Positions 52,701-61,946 of a DNA stretch of 64,000 nucleotides are shown here, in pieces. Numbering within the stretch: position 1 is the stretch's first letter; each line of letters opens with the position of its first letter. The position numbers and the translations under genes are program-made. Source of the stretch: Fundidesulfovibrio terrae (GTDB taxonomy: Bacteria > Desulfobacterota > Desulfovibrionia > Desulfovibrionales > Desulfovibrionaceae); the NCBI RefSeq assembly GCF_022808915.1, contig NZ_JAKZFS010000001.1, positions 248,001-312,000 on the forward strand. Direction: 5' to 3'. The notes beneath the pieces are model-generated. The model worked only from the letters and a program-made list of their open reading frames with translations, was not told the origin of the DNA and searched no databases.

Positions 52701-53572
52701 TGGCTGCCTTCCTTGCGGGCGATGGCCACCAGGTTCCCTCCGCCCAGGGGGCCTTGCAGTTTGAGCCCCCCTACAACCAGGGCCAGCAGGTGAGTCCAGG
52801 CGGAGGTGTAGTGCACGCCCCGGACGAAGCGGTGCGGGTCGCCCATGCCTTCGATGCGGATGGACAGGGGCGTGAAGCCGGAGGACTCGAGAGCCCGTGT
52901 CATGGAGCGCCTGTCAAAGTAGCAGATGTGCTCCAGGAAGAAATGGACGGCGAAATCCTTGCGGCCGATGAGATTCGAAAGCGTAGTCTGGAGCGAGGAT
53001 TGCCTGGGGACCTCGCAGTAGAGAACTCCACCGGGTTTCAGGAGCTCCCACACGCGGCGCAATGCTTCCATGGGGTCGAAGAAATGCTCCAGCACGTGGT
53101 TGAGATGGACAAGGTCGAAGGATCCGGCCGGGAAAGGGCATTCTCTGGGAAAAACGCCGAACGCCAGCTCGGCCAGGGGCACGATCTTTTTCAGGACCTC
53201 CACGGTACCTTCGGCGAATTCCTGGCCACTGGCTTTCCAGCCGCGTTCGATGGCGGCCTCCAGGAATTGCCCCCGCCCGCAGCCGACCTCCAGCACCCTG
53301 CCGGGGCCGCCGGTCAACTTTTCGAGCGCGGCCAGCCTGTGGGCAAACATGGCTTTGCGTTCGGCGAACTGGGCCGGAAAATACTGGCCGTCGTAGTAGT
53401 CCTGGGAAGCGTAGAGGGCGCTTAGCGCCTCCATGGTGGGGAAGGGATTCTGGTATTTGAGCCCGCAATCTCCGCAGCGCACGAGCCGCACGGTGGCGTC
53501 GGCGTGGTACTCGTTGGCCTGAGCTGAGCGGCAGACGGGGCAGGCGGCGTCAGATACGGGCGTGGAGGTCAT
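52697..53572 (-). CDS. Zinc-ribbon SAM-dependent methyltransferase
   Basis: 291 aa. An N-terminal zinc ribbon CPVC-x(about 18)-CGDC (11-36) precedes a class I methyltransferase: RVLEVGCGRGQFLEAA (motif I), ASGQEFAEGTVEVL, FDLVHLNHVLEHFFDPMEALRRV, LKPGGVLYCEVP. Members with this ribbon often methylate nucleotide-linked or lipid-linked sugars in polysaccharide loci. It overlaps both neighbours by 4 nt (ATGA junctions), so the three genes are tightly coupled. Confidence 0.88.
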   Translation of the reverse strand: MTSTPVSDAACPVCRSAQANEYHADATVRLVRCGDCGLKYQNPFPTMEALSALYASQDYYDGQYFPAQFAERKAMFAHRLAALEKLTGGPGRVLEVGCGRGQFLEAAIERGWKASGQEFAEGTVEVLKKIVPLAELAFGVFPRECPFPAGSFDLVHLNHVLEHFFDPMEALRRVWELLKPGGVLYCEVPRQSSLQTTLSNLIGRKDFAVHFFLEHICYFDRRSMTRALESSGFTPLSIRIEGMGDPHRFVRGVHYTSAWTHLLALVVGGLKLQGPLGGGNLVAIARKEGSQ

Positions 53573-54846
53573 TCGAAGGAGCCTAGCCTTTGATTTGCAG
53601 GGCGGTCAAGGGCGGCCGGGGAATACCCCATGGCCGAAAGCGTCCGGCCGTAGATGTTCTCCCACAGGTTCTCGCGAGAGGCGGCGACCACATTTTTGCG
53701 CACCGCGAAATAGGCCTCCCGGTCCGACAGCAGGTCGGTCACGGCCTGGGCCAACGCCCCGGGGGAGTACTCGATGACCCGTCCCAGGTTCTTGTCCCGG
53801 ACCTCCACGTGGGAGGGGGGCACCTCCGTAGTGATGATGGGCAGGCCGCAGCCGATGGCCTCGCGGATCTTGATCACGTCGCCGAAGCGCTTCACGCTGG
53901 TCGTAAGCGGCGCGTAGGGGGCCAGGGCCAGGGCCGCGCCCAACTGGGCGTCCAGGATGCGCCGCCGGTCGGACACGAACCCGTGCCAGGCGACCGCGTC
54001 GTCCAGGCCGAGGGCGGTGGCGCGGGCCTTGAGCCCGGGCAGGTCCGGCCCGTCGCCGAGCACGTCCAGGCGGATGTGCGGCAGGCTCTCCCGGATGCGG
54101 GGCATGGCCTCGATAATGACGTCCAACCCGTTTTCCGGGCCGATGCCCCCGCAGAACACCAGGCGGTTCAGGTCCACCGCGTCGTCGGGCGGGATGGACA
54201 CCCCGTCCGGGATGAAGCCGAAGGGCACCCAGTGCTGGCGGCCGAAGCGGGAGTCGTCAAATTTCAGGATGTCGCGGCGGGCGCCTTCTATGGCGTAGGT
54301 GTAGTTCCAGATGTGGCCGCTCAAGAGGCAGGCCATGCGGTCCATCTCGATGTAGATTTTATTGAGGGTCTTGTTCTTGAACTTCCAGGGGGACCAGTCG
54401 GAGATGTAGTAGACGCTCTCGCGGACAAGGCCCAGTTTCTTGAGCCAGCCCCCGCAGATGGCCAGGAGCGACTCCACCCCGATGAACAGGTCGTGGCGAC
54501 GCGGGGGGCAGGTGGCGGCCCAGAGGCAGGCCATGAGGTCCCGGATCTTCAGGCGCATGTAGGTGCGCGGCCCGGCTTCGCCTTCCTCCACCGAGAATGG
54601 CCGGGTGGCCAGAGGGCCCCAGGTGCGAAACGACACCTTTTTCCCATCGACGAAACGGGTGAGCTGCGGCCGGCAGACCATGCCGGGGCGGGGCACGGAG
54701 AGTTCCAGCAGCGTAACCGTCCGGCAGCGCTTGGAGAAATAGTCCAGCATGGGCCAGGCCGGGCTGTTGTGCCGGATGCGCTCGCCGGACTCGTCCAGGA
54801 TGTCCGAGCAGGTGGCGATGAAGACCGAATCGAGTCTCTTGACCAT
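53569..54846 (-). CDS. GT4-type glycosyltransferase
   Basis: 425 aa. GT-B architecture: N-terminal domain with FIATCSDILDESGERI and HDLFIGVESLLAICG; C-terminal domain with LNRLVFCGGIGPENGLDVIIEA, LDVLGDGPDLPGLKARA, VAWHGFVSDRRRILDA, and the acceptor/donor loop KRFGDVIKIREAIGCGLPIITT. Close in design to glycosyltransferases of O-antigen or exopolysaccharide clusters. The gap to the membrane protein upstream is 3 nt. Sugar specificity cannot be read. Confidence 0.85.
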   Translation of the reverse strand: MVKRLDSVFIATCSDILDESGERIRHNSPAWPMLDYFSKRCRTVTLLELSVPRPGMVCRPQLTRFVDGKKVSFRTWGPLATRPFSVEEGEAGPRTYMRLKIRDLMACLWAATCPPRRHDLFIGVESLLAICGGWLKKLGLVRESVYYISDWSPWKFKNKTLNKIYIEMDRMACLLSGHIWNYTYAIEGARRDILKFDDSRFGRQHWVPFGFIPDGVSIPPDDAVDLNRLVFCGGIGPENGLDVIIEAMPRIRESLPHIRLDVLGDGPDLPGLKARATALGLDDAVAWHGFVSDRRRILDAQLGAALALAPYAPLTTSVKRFGDVIKIREAIGCGLPIITTEVPPSHVEVRDKNLGRVIEYSPGALAQAVTDLLSDREAYFAVRKNVVAASRENLWENIYGRTLSAMGYSPAALDRPANQRLGSFE

Positions 54847-54849
54847 GGA

Positions 54850-56349
54850 TCAGGCGTCCGCCTTCTCGAAGAGGATCAGGTTGTCCTGGCGGAAGGTTAT
54901 TTCGTAGCCGGGCAGGTCCAGCTCCTCGGGCTTGACGAAGTTGGTGCTCACTAGGAATGCGTTGAGATCGTACTTTTCGGCGATGCCGGTCAGGGGCTTG
55001 GTGATGAGGGGGAACCAGTCCACCAGTTCCCACACGCCCACTGAGTTGTCGGACAGGAGCACCTTGCCGTTGTCCAGGAAGTAGGTCACGGCGTCGGCCA
55101 GCCCGTGGGGTAGACAGGCCAGGCGAACCTCGCGGGGGCGCGAGTTGAGATGGTCGATGAGCGCGCGCAGGGCCGGCGTGATGGACTTGTCCGGGTTCTT
55201 GACCACCAGCTTGAGCTGGAAGAAGAGGATCAGCGCAAGGCACCCCAGGCCGATGACGCAGGGCAGGTGGCGCACCACGCTCCACACTTCGGGGTTGGAC
55301 TGGAACCGGAGGATCATGGCACCGGCCACAGCCGCGGCGGCCGAGGTGCCGAACTCCAGGTAGCGCTGGCCTTCGCCCAGGTAGCGCAGGAGTCGAAGGT
55401 TGAAAAGAATCCCCAGGAAGAAGAGCGTCACGCTCCAGAGCACGTAGGTCTTCATCCACGGGTCGGCGGCGTGGGGCAGCACGCTGAACACCGCGCAGAA
55501 GGAATAGAGTATCCAGGGGTTCACCGCCAGGAACGGGGCTACGGGGATGGTCCAGATCAGGTGCTCGATGCGCCTGACGAAGTCGGTGTGCTTGCGCTCC
55601 TTGGTGGGGTTGCCGCGCACCTGGTGGGCTAGGCGGTTGTGGATGTTGTACATCCAGAAGGTGATCATGAGCAGGTGCCCGCGCAGGTAGCGCAGGTAGA
55701 GCCCCCTGGTGAGGAACACAGAACCCAGGATGCCCGCGGCGAAGACCAGCAGGTGGTTCACGTCGCGGGTGGCCATGGCCATCCAGAACAGGGTGAAGAA
55801 GAGCACCTGCATGGCCATGCGGTGGGTCATGGACAGGAGCATCACGCCCGCCACGCCGATGAGGAACGTCCACCAGGACGGATGGATCACGTAGCTCTGC
55901 ACCATGAGCATGGCCCAGGTGAAGATGAGGCTCCCCAGGGTGCGCAGCGACAGGTTGGAGGCTTCCAGGGGCACCACGGGGGTGAGCAAGTAGGCCATCT
56001 GGGCGAAGTGGCCCCCGGCGGCCTGCCCGGTGGCCGAGTAGCCCATGAAATAGACGGTCAGGCTGCCCAGCACGTCGAAGGCCGGGGAGACGAGGCCCTG
56101 GTTGCGGTCCAGCCAATCCTTGGGCAGAAGCGAGCACAGCCAGGGCAGAAGCGGCGGGTTGTCCACCGAGCCCGGAACGATGTACTTGTGCGGCAGGCTC
56201 TCGGGGAGCTTCTTGTTGTCGCGGATGTACTGGGCCAGCAGGGTGAAACGCCAGGTGTCGATGCCGAAATAGCGGTTCAGGAGCCTGGGCCATACCTGCA
56301 GGCCGAACCCGGCCAGGCTTAAGCCCAGGGCGATGAGGAGATCGAGCAT
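54850..56349 (-). CDS. Polytopic membrane protein, GT-C-like glycosyltransferase candidate
   Basis: 499 aa with about 10 membrane segments (1-390) and a soluble C-terminal domain (about 400-499). The first loop contains FGIDTWRFTLLAQYIRDNK with an acidic residue in the place used by ArnT/GT39-type enzymes, and VDNPPLLPWL. The tail, with LPHGLADAVTYFLDNGKVLL, is unlike the usual GT-C lid. It opens the minus-strand glycan operon and probably acts on a polyprenol-linked substrate. No SD is obvious at ATG 56349. A flippase-like role is an alternative. Confidence 0.65.
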   Translation of the reverse strand: MLDLLIALGLSLAGFGLQVWPRLLNRYFGIDTWRFTLLAQYIRDNKKLPESLPHKYIVPGSVDNPPLLPWLCSLLPKDWLDRNQGLVSPAFDVLGSLTVYFMGYSATGQAAGGHFAQMAYLLTPVVPLEASNLSLRTLGSLIFTWAMLMVQSYVIHPSWWTFLIGVAGVMLLSMTHRMAMQVLFFTLFWMAMATRDVNHLLVFAAGILGSVFLTRGLYLRYLRGHLLMITFWMYNIHNRLAHQVRGNPTKERKHTDFVRRIEHLIWTIPVAPFLAVNPWILYSFCAVFSVLPHAADPWMKTYVLWSVTLFFLGILFNLRLLRYLGEGQRYLEFGTSAAAAVAGAMILRFQSNPEVWSVVRHLPCVIGLGCLALILFFQLKLVVKNPDKSITPALRALIDHLNSRPREVRLACLPHGLADAVTYFLDNGKVLLSDNSVGVWELVDWFPLITKPLTGIAEKYDLNAFLVSTNFVKPEELDLPGYEITFRQDNLILFEKADA

Positions 56350-56413
56350 GGAAACTCCGGAAGACGGGGATGACGAACGGCACAGGGCTTACGGCCGAAG
56401 GAGGGGGAAGTCA

Positions 56414-56932
56414 ATGAGGACGCGGATTGAGGGGGTGGCGGGGATGACGGCCCGGGGCGCGTTGCTTTTGGCGTTGCTGCTGGCCTGGAGCTGGAACGGA
56501 GCCCTGGCCGCGGACACGGCGGAGCTGGAGAAGTCCCTCAAGCCGGGCGTGGACGCCTTCGCCCGGGTGGCGCCACAGCTGGACGCCCTGTCCGGGCCCA
56601 TGAGCCGCGACGTGCTGGACGGCAAGGCCGACCTGCACGTGTTCTACGGCATGGTCATGGCGCGCCTGCTCTATGAGCAGTGCCAGGACACGCTTTCGCT
56701 CATGCGTTCGGCCCAGATCCAGGAATGCCCGGCCCTGAACGCTGCCCTGGAGAAGCGGTTGGGCGACTCGGCGGCGCGCCTGGAGGGAGCGGCCCAGCTT
56801 ATCGCCGGGAGCCTGCCCATGACCGCCAGCCCCCGCGTGGGGATCGTGGGCAAGGCGGCCGTGGAGGCCCTGCGGATGTATCTGATTCCGCTCATGGAGT
56901 TCACGGGGAGCCGGGAGCGGCGGGAACTATAG
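56414..56932 (+). CDS. Exported protein of unknown function
   Basis: 172 aa from ATG 56414 with GGAGGGGG upstream; ATG 56444 is an alternative. A signal peptide with ALLLALLLAWSWNGALAA is cleaved near residue 30. The mature part is helical, with one Cys pair (EQCQDTL, QECPAL) about 20 residues apart that could form a periplasmic disulfide. I do not recognise a family. It diverges from the glycan operon and converges on recN with a 34-nt gap. Confidence 0.6.
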   Translation: MRTRIEGVAGMTARGALLLALLLAWSWNGALAADTAELEKSLKPGVDAFARVAPQLDALSGPMSRDVLDGKADLHVFYGMVMARLLYEQCQDTLSLMRSAQIQECPALNAALEKRLGDSAARLEGAAQLIAGSLPMTASPRVGIVGKAAVEALRMYLIPLMEFTGSRERREL

Positions 56933-56966
56933 CAGAGTTTGCGCGGAACGAGGACTCGGAGGCGAA

Positions 56967-58580
56967 TCAGGAAAGAGGCAGGAGCAGCTTTTCGGCCAGG
57001 GCCTGGCCCTGCTCGCCGCCGCCAGCCATGCGGGAGAGTTCGCCGCGCAGGGCCTCGCCTTCGAGGCTTCCCACCGTGGTCTCGGTCTGGTGGTCGCTCA
57101 CGTGCTTGGCCACCAGGAAGTGGCGTCCGGCCAGGGCGGCCAGCTGGGGCCAGTGGGTGATGAGGAGCATCTGGCGCTCGGCGGCCAGGGCCTTCAGGCG
57201 CTCGCCCACCCGCGTGAGCGTCAGCCCGCCGATGCCGGCGTCGACCTCGTCGAAGATGAGCGTGGCCTGGTCGTTCTCCGAGCGCAGGCTGGTGAGGGCC
57301 AGGAGGAACCGCGACAGTTCGCCGCCCGAGGCGATGCGGTCCAGGGCGCGGGGCGGCTGGCCCGGGTTGGGCGCGAACATGAGCCTGGCCGCGTGCTCCA
57401 CCAGGGCCGGGGAGGACTCGTCCGCCGCGAACAGATCGGAGGCGACGAACTCGAAGATCACCTTCACATGCTCCGAGAACCCCAGCCCCCGAAGCTCGCC
57501 CTCGATGCGACCGGCCAGTTCCCCGGCGGCCTCGCGCCGGGCCTCGTCCAGGCGCGCGAGCGCCTCGGCCAGCCTTCCGCGCAGGTCCGCGCGACGGCGC
57601 TCCAGGCGCTTGAAGTCCAGGCCCGCGTTGTCCAGGAAGTTCAGGTTGTCCTCGATCTCGCGGCCCAGGGCCAGCACCTCGGGCATGGAAAGCTTGAGCT
57701 TGCGCTTGAGCTGGGCCAGCTCCCACAATCGGGACTCCACGGCCTCGGGGTCGTCCTCCAGGCCGGGCACCCCGGCGCGCAGCCGTCCGGCCAGGTCGGA
57801 CAGGGCGTGGCGCGCCTCGCGCACGGTTTCCAGATCGGGGGCGTAGGCGTCGCTCACCTGCCCCAGGGCGGAGAGCTCGCGTTCCAGCCGCGCAAGCCCG
57901 GCCGGAAGCCCGTCGTCGCCGTAGAGCATGTCCAGGGCGGCGTCGGATGCCTCGCGGGCCTTGCGGGCGTGGCGCAGAGCCTGCTGGCGCGTAAGCAGCT
58001 CCTCCTCCTCGCCCTCGCGCGGGGCCACCTTGTCGATCTCGGCCCGCTTCATCTCCAGCACCTCGCGGCGCTCCTCCAGGTGGGCCAGGCGCTCGTGCAG
58101 GGCCAGCACCTCGCGCTCCAGGCCGGAAAGTTCCCCCGCGAGGGAGCGGCGGGCCTCGAGGAGCGCGGGATCGGGCAGGAAGTGGTCCAGAAGCCGGGCC
58201 TGGAAGGCCGGGGAGAGAAGCTTCTGCTGGCCGTTCTGGCTGGCGTGCAGGAGAAGCCTCGGCTTGAGCTCGCGCACGGCCTCCTGGGTGGCCAGCTGGT
58301 CGTTGATGTACAGGCGCGCGCGTCCGGTCTGGGCGGAAAGCTCGCGGCGCAGGATCAGGTCCTGGCCGTCCAGGACGAACAGGGCCTCCACTTGGGCCTT
58401 TTCCGCGCCGGGCCGGACCATGTCCGGGCTCAGACGCTCGCCAGTCAAGAACTCCAGGGCCTTGAGGACGAAGGTCTTCCCCGCGCCGGTTTCGCCGGTG
58501 AGCACGTTCAGCCCCGGTCCGAATTCGAGTTCGACGTCGGCGATGAGGGCCAGGTTCTTGATGCGTAAAAGTTCGATCAC
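56967..58580 (-). CDS. recN: DNA repair protein RecN
   Basis: 537 aa from GTG 58580. SMC-like ATPase acting early in double-strand break repair. LLRIKNLALIADVELEF and FGPGLNVLTGETGAGKTFVL (Walker A) open the chain; a long coiled coil spans about 170-370; the signature IASGGELSRFLLAL and Walker B TLIFDEVDAGIGGLTL follow, then LLITHWPQLAA with the switch His. Length is typical. It starts 12 nt after the permease gene, so it may be carried on the same transcript. Confidence 0.96.
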   Translation of the reverse strand: MIELLRIKNLALIADVELEFGPGLNVLTGETGAGKTFVLKALEFLTGERLSPDMVRPGAEKAQVEALFVLDGQDLILRRELSAQTGRARLYINDQLATQEAVRELKPRLLLHASQNGQQKLLSPAFQARLLDHFLPDPALLEARRSLAGELSGLEREVLALHERLAHLEERREVLEMKRAEIDKVAPREGEEEELLTRQQALRHARKAREASDAALDMLYGDDGLPAGLARLERELSALGQVSDAYAPDLETVREARHALSDLAGRLRAGVPGLEDDPEAVESRLWELAQLKRKLKLSMPEVLALGREIEDNLNFLDNAGLDFKRLERRRADLRGRLAEALARLDEARREAAGELAGRIEGELRGLGFSEHVKVIFEFVASDLFAADESSPALVEHAARLMFAPNPGQPPRALDRIASGGELSRFLLALTSLRSENDQATLIFDEVDAGIGGLTLTRVGERLKALAAERQMLLITHWPQLAALAGRHFLVAKHVSDHQTETTVGSLEGEALRGELSRMAGGGEQGQALAEKLLLPLS

Positions 58581-58592
58581 GGCAAAAGACCC

Positions 58593-59426
58593 TTACTGCC
58601 GAAGCCTGGGGTCCAGCAAGTCCCGCAAGGACTCCCCGAGCAGGTTGTACCCCAGCACCGTGAGCAGGATGGCCACGCCCGGAAAGATCGAGAGCCAGGG
58701 CGCGATCTCCAGCACCTCCTTGCCTTCCAAGAGCATGTTGCCCCACGAGGGCGTGGGCGGCTGCACGCCGAGGCCAAGAAAGGACAGCGAGGATTCGGTC
58801 AGGATGGCCCCGGCCACCCCGAGCGTGGCCGACACCAGCACCGGCGCGGCGGCGTTGGGCAGGATGTGGCGCGCGAGGATGCGCGCGCTGCCCGCTCCGG
58901 CAAGCCTGGCCGCGCGCACGAAATCGCGGTGCTTGAGGGTCAGGGCCTCGGCACGCACCAGGCGCGCCACCCCCATCCAGGAGGTCAGGCCTATTATGAT
59001 CATGATATTGGTCAACGACGGCTCCAGAAAGGCGATCACGGCCAGGATCAGGAAGAACGACGGGAAGCAGAGCATCACGTCCACGCCGCGCATGATGACC
59101 TCGTCGGCCAGGCCGCCGAAGTAGCCCGCGATCAGCCCGAAGAAGAGGCCCACGGCAACCGACAGGCCCACGGCCAGGAAGCCCACCCACAAGGACACCC
59201 GCCCGCCGTAGAGCATGCGTGAGAAGATGTCCCGGCCCAGGGCGTCGGTGCCCAGGGGATGTGAGGCGCTGGGGGCCTGGAGCACGCGGGAGACGTCCAG
59301 GGCGTTGGGGTCGTGGGGGGCGATGAGCGGGGCCAGGATGGCCGCCAGTGAGATCGATCCCACCAGCAGGAGCCCGGCCACGAACATGGGGTGCGCCGCG
59401 GCGCGCCGGGCAAGCGAGCTAGCCAC
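58593..59426 (-). CDS. Oligopeptide/dipeptide ABC transporter permease (DppC/OppC type)
   Basis: 277 aa from GTG 59426 with GGAGG 5 nt upstream. Six membrane segments. N-terminal [30 protein letters not shown] and [19 protein letters not shown] are hallmarks of DppC/OppC subunits, and the EAA loop [21 protein letters not shown] contacts the ATPase. It overlaps the DppB-type gene by 8 nt. No binding protein or ATPase gene is present within the window, so the locus is incomplete or split. Substrate (peptide, nickel or other) is not predictable. Confidence 0.93.
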   Translation of the reverse strand: MASSLARRAAAHPMFVAGLLLVGSISLAAILAPLIAPHDPNALDVSRVLQAPSASHPLGTDALGRDIFSRMLYGGRVSLWVGFLAVGLSVAVGLFFGLIAGYFGGLADEVIMRGVDVMLCFPSFFLILAVIAFLEPSLTNIMIIIGLTSWMGVARLVRAEALTLKHRDFVRAARLAGAGSARILARHILPNAAAPVLVSATLGVAGAILTESSLSFLGLGVQPPTPSWGNMLLEGKEVLEIAPWLSIFPGVAILLTVLGYNLLGESLRDLLDPRLRQ

Positions 59427-60414
59427 GTCCGCCTCCGGAGCGTATGCGCGGGTCCGCGAAGGCGTATCCCACGTCGGCCAGCATGTTTCCGGCCAGGGTC
59501 AGCACCGCGCCCAGCACCAGGTTGGCCATGATGAGCGGATAGTCGCGGCTCATGACCGCCTGGTAGAAAAGCTGCCCCAGGCCGGGCAGGGAGAATATCT
59601 GCTCGATGATCACCGATCCCCCGATGAGCCCGGGAATGGACAGGCCAAGCAGCGTGATCACCGGCAGGAGGGCGTTCCGCAGGGCGTGGCGGTAGATGAC
59701 GGCGCTCTCGGGCAGGCCCTTGGCCCGGGCGGTGAGGATGTAGTCCTGCCGGAGCACCTCGAGCATGGCCGAGCGCATGTAGCGGCTCATGCCGGCCAGC
59801 CCGCCGAACACGTAGATGAACATGGGCATGGCCAGGTGGGCGCAGACGTCCTGGATTTGCCGCCACCAGGGCATCTGGGCGTGGTCCAGGGAAGTGAGTC
59901 CGGAGATGGGCAGCACGGGCCAGGCAATGCCGAGGCCCAGCATGAGGAGCAGGGCCAGCCAGAACCCGGGCATGGCGAAGCCGAAAAAGACGAAGACCGT
60001 GGAGGCGCGGTCGAAGAGCCCGTTCTGGCGGGCGGCTGCGCTGACGCCGATGGGGATGGACAGCGACAGGGTGAGGATGAGCGCGGCCATGTTCATGCCG
60101 AAGGTGAGGGGCAGGCGCTCCTTGATCTTGTCCCAGACGGGGCGGCGGTCGCCGGTCAGGGCGTTGCCGAAGTCGAACTTGGCGAGGCGGCCGAGCCACA
60201 GCCAATACTGCACGTGCACGGGCTGGTCCAGGCCGTAGAGCTTTTCCAGGCGGGCCACGGCCTCGGGCGTGATGAGGGGGTTCAAGTCGGTCTGGAGGTC
60301 GGTGGGCTTGCCGGGGGCCAGATGAATGACCCAGAAGCTCACCAGGGTGATGCCGAGAAACACCACTGCGAGCCAGAGCGATTTGATGAGCAGGCGCTTA
60401 GCGAGAGCGAGCAC
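59419..60414 (-). CDS. Oligopeptide/dipeptide ABC transporter permease (DppB/OppB type)
   Basis: 331 aa, GTG start at 60414. Six membrane segments. [20 protein letters not shown] at the N-terminus, the periplasmic loop [41 protein letters not shown], and the EAA loop [22 protein letters not shown] are DppB features. It forms the channel with the overlapping DppC-type subunit. The start has no convincing SD. It is the first gene of the string that ends with recN. Confidence 0.93.
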   Translation of the reverse strand: MLALAKRLLIKSLWLAVVFLGITLVSFWVIHLAPGKPTDLQTDLNPLITPEAVARLEKLYGLDQPVHVQYWLWLGRLAKFDFGNALTGDRRPVWDKIKERLPLTFGMNMAALILTLSLSIPIGVSAAARQNGLFDRASTVFVFFGFAMPGFWLALLLMLGLGIAWPVLPISGLTSLDHAQMPWWRQIQDVCAHLAMPMFIYVFGGLAGMSRYMRSAMLEVLRQDYILTARAKGLPESAVIYRHALRNALLPVITLLGLSIPGLIGGSVIIEQIFSLPGLGQLFYQAVMSRDYPLIMANLVLGAVLTLAGNMLADVGYAFADPRIRSGGGRG

Positions 60415-60507
60415 GTTTTGTGGGCCTCCGGACGAGCTTCGTGTAACAGGGGGGGCGGCCGGCAGGGAAGGGGGGAGAAGAAATTTTCACGAAACGAAAA
60501 AAAGTGA

Positions 60508-60536
60508 TTGACGAGAGGGCCCCTCTCGGGCAAAAG
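60508..60536 (+). promoter_or_regulatory. Promoter of tRNA-Ala with palindromic spacer
   Basis: TTGACG (60508) and CAAAAG (60531) are 17 bp apart, placing the start about 8 nt before the tRNA. The region between contains a perfect dyad CGAGAGGGCCCCTCTCG (60512-60528), a possible operator or cruciform-prone spacer. Confidence 0.45.
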
Positions 60537-60550
60537 CTGTCTTCCCGAGC

Positions 60551-60626
<76 letters not shown>

Positions 60627-60638
60627 CCGCACGGAACA

Positions 60639-60667
60639 AGGGCCGCCTGAAAAGGCGGCCCTTTTTT
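60639..60667 (+). terminator. Rho-independent terminator of tRNA-Ala
   Basis: AAGGGCCGCCT GAAA AGGCGGCCC followed by TTTTTT, 12 nt after the tRNA. A diverged copy with compensating stem changes lies at about 61597-61625. Confidence 0.9.
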
Positions 60668-61030
60668 CATTTGTTGTCCAGGGAACTGGGCAAGCCCTTC
60701 GAATTTTCACTGAGCCAGCATCCGCCAACAAAAGATGTTGGCCCCCCCAGGCTGAGCTGACCCAGCGAAGCACAATCACCCCTGTTTGAGCAATCGAAGA
60801 GAAGGCATCTTGAGAGAATTCAAGTTATTGTCTTTTCGTGCGTCTTGTCGCTTGGGTATTAAAAGATTCTTCGGAAGATCTCTTGATGAAAAAAACAAGG
60901 GGATGCGAATGCTTGGCCTGTTTGCTTATTCTGCTTCGTCGGTTTGGACTTTTGGACATTTTCGGTGCATACCATGGAGCAAAAGGGAGAGATGAGGAGT
61001 AACGAAGCCCTTTAAAAGGAGGGGTGAAAT
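60668..61030. other. Gene-free, lower-GC stretch between tRNA-Ala and the OmpA-like gene
   Basis: GC falls below that of the flanking chromosome. A short hairpin CCAACA/TGTTGG lies near 60726-60742. A 69-codon ORF (60786-60995) has no SD and no recognisable sequence. The last 20 nt hold the strong AAGGAGG of the next gene. Nothing else is seen. Confidence 0.5.
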
Positions 61031-61549
61031 ATGAGTTATTTTATGAATGCGATGCGTTGCGTTGCGATCATTCTCGGCATGGCCAGTGCTTTAGCGTTCT
61101 CGGGGTGCGCGACGAGCGAGAACAAGAGCACCAGGATCGGCGAAATGTCCAAGTTTGACATAGCCACGGCGTCGCCGGACGAGATCGCGGAGGCCCTTGA
61201 GAAGGATGGCAAGGTCGTGATCAGCGGAGGAGTCCTGTTCGAAACAGACAGCGCCAAGCTGGCGCCGAGCACCGGGGATCTGGTCAGGCGGATTGCAAAC
61301 GTGATGAAGAAGAATCCAAACCTCAAGATCTCCGTGGTCGGACACACTGACAGCACGGGCGACTACAACTACAATGTCAAGCTGTCGGAGCGGCGGGCCA
61401 AGGCTTTTGTCGCCGCCCTGATTCAGGATGGTGTGGCGGCCAACCGGCTCACCGGGGTGGGTGTCGGCCCGCAGAGCCCGGTTGCGACAAACGATACCGC
61501 CGAGGGGCGGGCACAGAATCGGCGTGTGGAACTCGTCGTGATCCGCTGA
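61031..61549 (+). CDS. OmpA-family (Pal-like) outer-membrane lipoprotein
   Basis: 172 aa; AAAGGAGGGG precedes ATG 61031. The signal peptide ends in lipobox AFSGC (Cys about 26). The OmpA C-terminal peptidoglycan-binding domain (about 68-170) contains VLFETDSAKLAPST, ISVVGHTDSTGDYNYNVKLSERRA and the NRRVEL end, with the Asp and Arg that bind diaminopimelate. It ties the outer membrane to the wall. It lies between tRNA-Ala and a degraded duplicate of that tRNA's 3' end, in DNA of lower GC, so it may have arrived by integration. Confidence 0.9.
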   Translation: MSYFMNAMRCVAIILGMASALAFSGCATSENKSTRIGEMSKFDIATASPDEIAEALEKDGKVVISGGVLFETDSAKLAPSTGDLVRRIANVMKKNPNLKISVVGHTDSTGDYNYNVKLSERRAKAFVAALIQDGVAANRLTGVGVGPQSPVATNDTAEGRAQNRRVELVVIR

Positions 61550-61562
61550 CAATGGAGCCCGC

Positions 61563-61625
61563 TGGTTCGATTCCGTCCAGCCCGCCACCGCAAGGAAAAG
61601 GGGTCGCCTGAAAAGGCGACCCCTT
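61563..61625 (+). repeat. Degraded copy of the tRNA-Ala 3' end plus terminator
   Basis: GGTTCGATTCCGTCCAG is identical to the T-arm/acceptor region of tRNA-Ala (60602-60618), followed by GCCACCGC and a terminator GGGGTCGCCT GAAA AGGCGACCCC matching the real one in position but with compensating stem changes. There is no upstream tRNA half. This is a tRNA fragment of the kind left as an attachment site or by duplication. Confidence 0.7.
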
Positions 61626-61946
61626 GTTCATTTGGAATGTCCATGGGCTGGGCAGACATTTTAGGCTTTAGGGGTACGGGTGACCTGCCGGGATTCTTCG
61701 GATCAGTTAAACTTTGGGATGTCACTAAGTTACTGTGCTTTTTGCCGCATTGCTCCTGGGTTTTGTTGACATAGATCAAAGCAGTCGCAATTACTTGGAG
61801 GGTAAACGGCTGGTGCAAACTGATGGCAAGAAAGAGGCTGGGGGCTACACCCCGTACCCGACCATTCGCGAGAGCTTGTCCTGGAACCTGAGTAACCCAC
61901 TTGAATTTCTACTGAACGTAAACTCCGCCGACCTTAAGGACGTTCC
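61626..61946. other. Leader region of the radical SAM/SPASM gene
   Basis: No long gene is seen. It contains the FNR-like box at 61766-61779 and about 165 nt of leader. A 22-codon ORF (61823-61891) has no SD at a workable distance and is probably chance. Confidence 0.45.
61766..61779. promoter_or_regulatory. FNR-like operator upstream of the radical SAM/SPASM gene
   Basis: TTGAC-ATAG-ATCAA has the same two half-sites and spacing as the box at 44809-44822. A transcript starting about 40 bp downstream would be FNR class II-like. Confidence 0.5.

Noticed and set aside
60786-60995. 69-codon ORF between tRNA-Ala and the OmpA-like gene
   Set aside because: No SD, no recognisable sequence, mixed composition; probably chance in lower-GC DNA.
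61823-61891. 22-codon ORF as a peptide substrate of the radical SAM/SPASM protein
   Set aside because: It has no SD at a workable distance, no precursor-peptide features, and a rival explanation as plain leader sequence.
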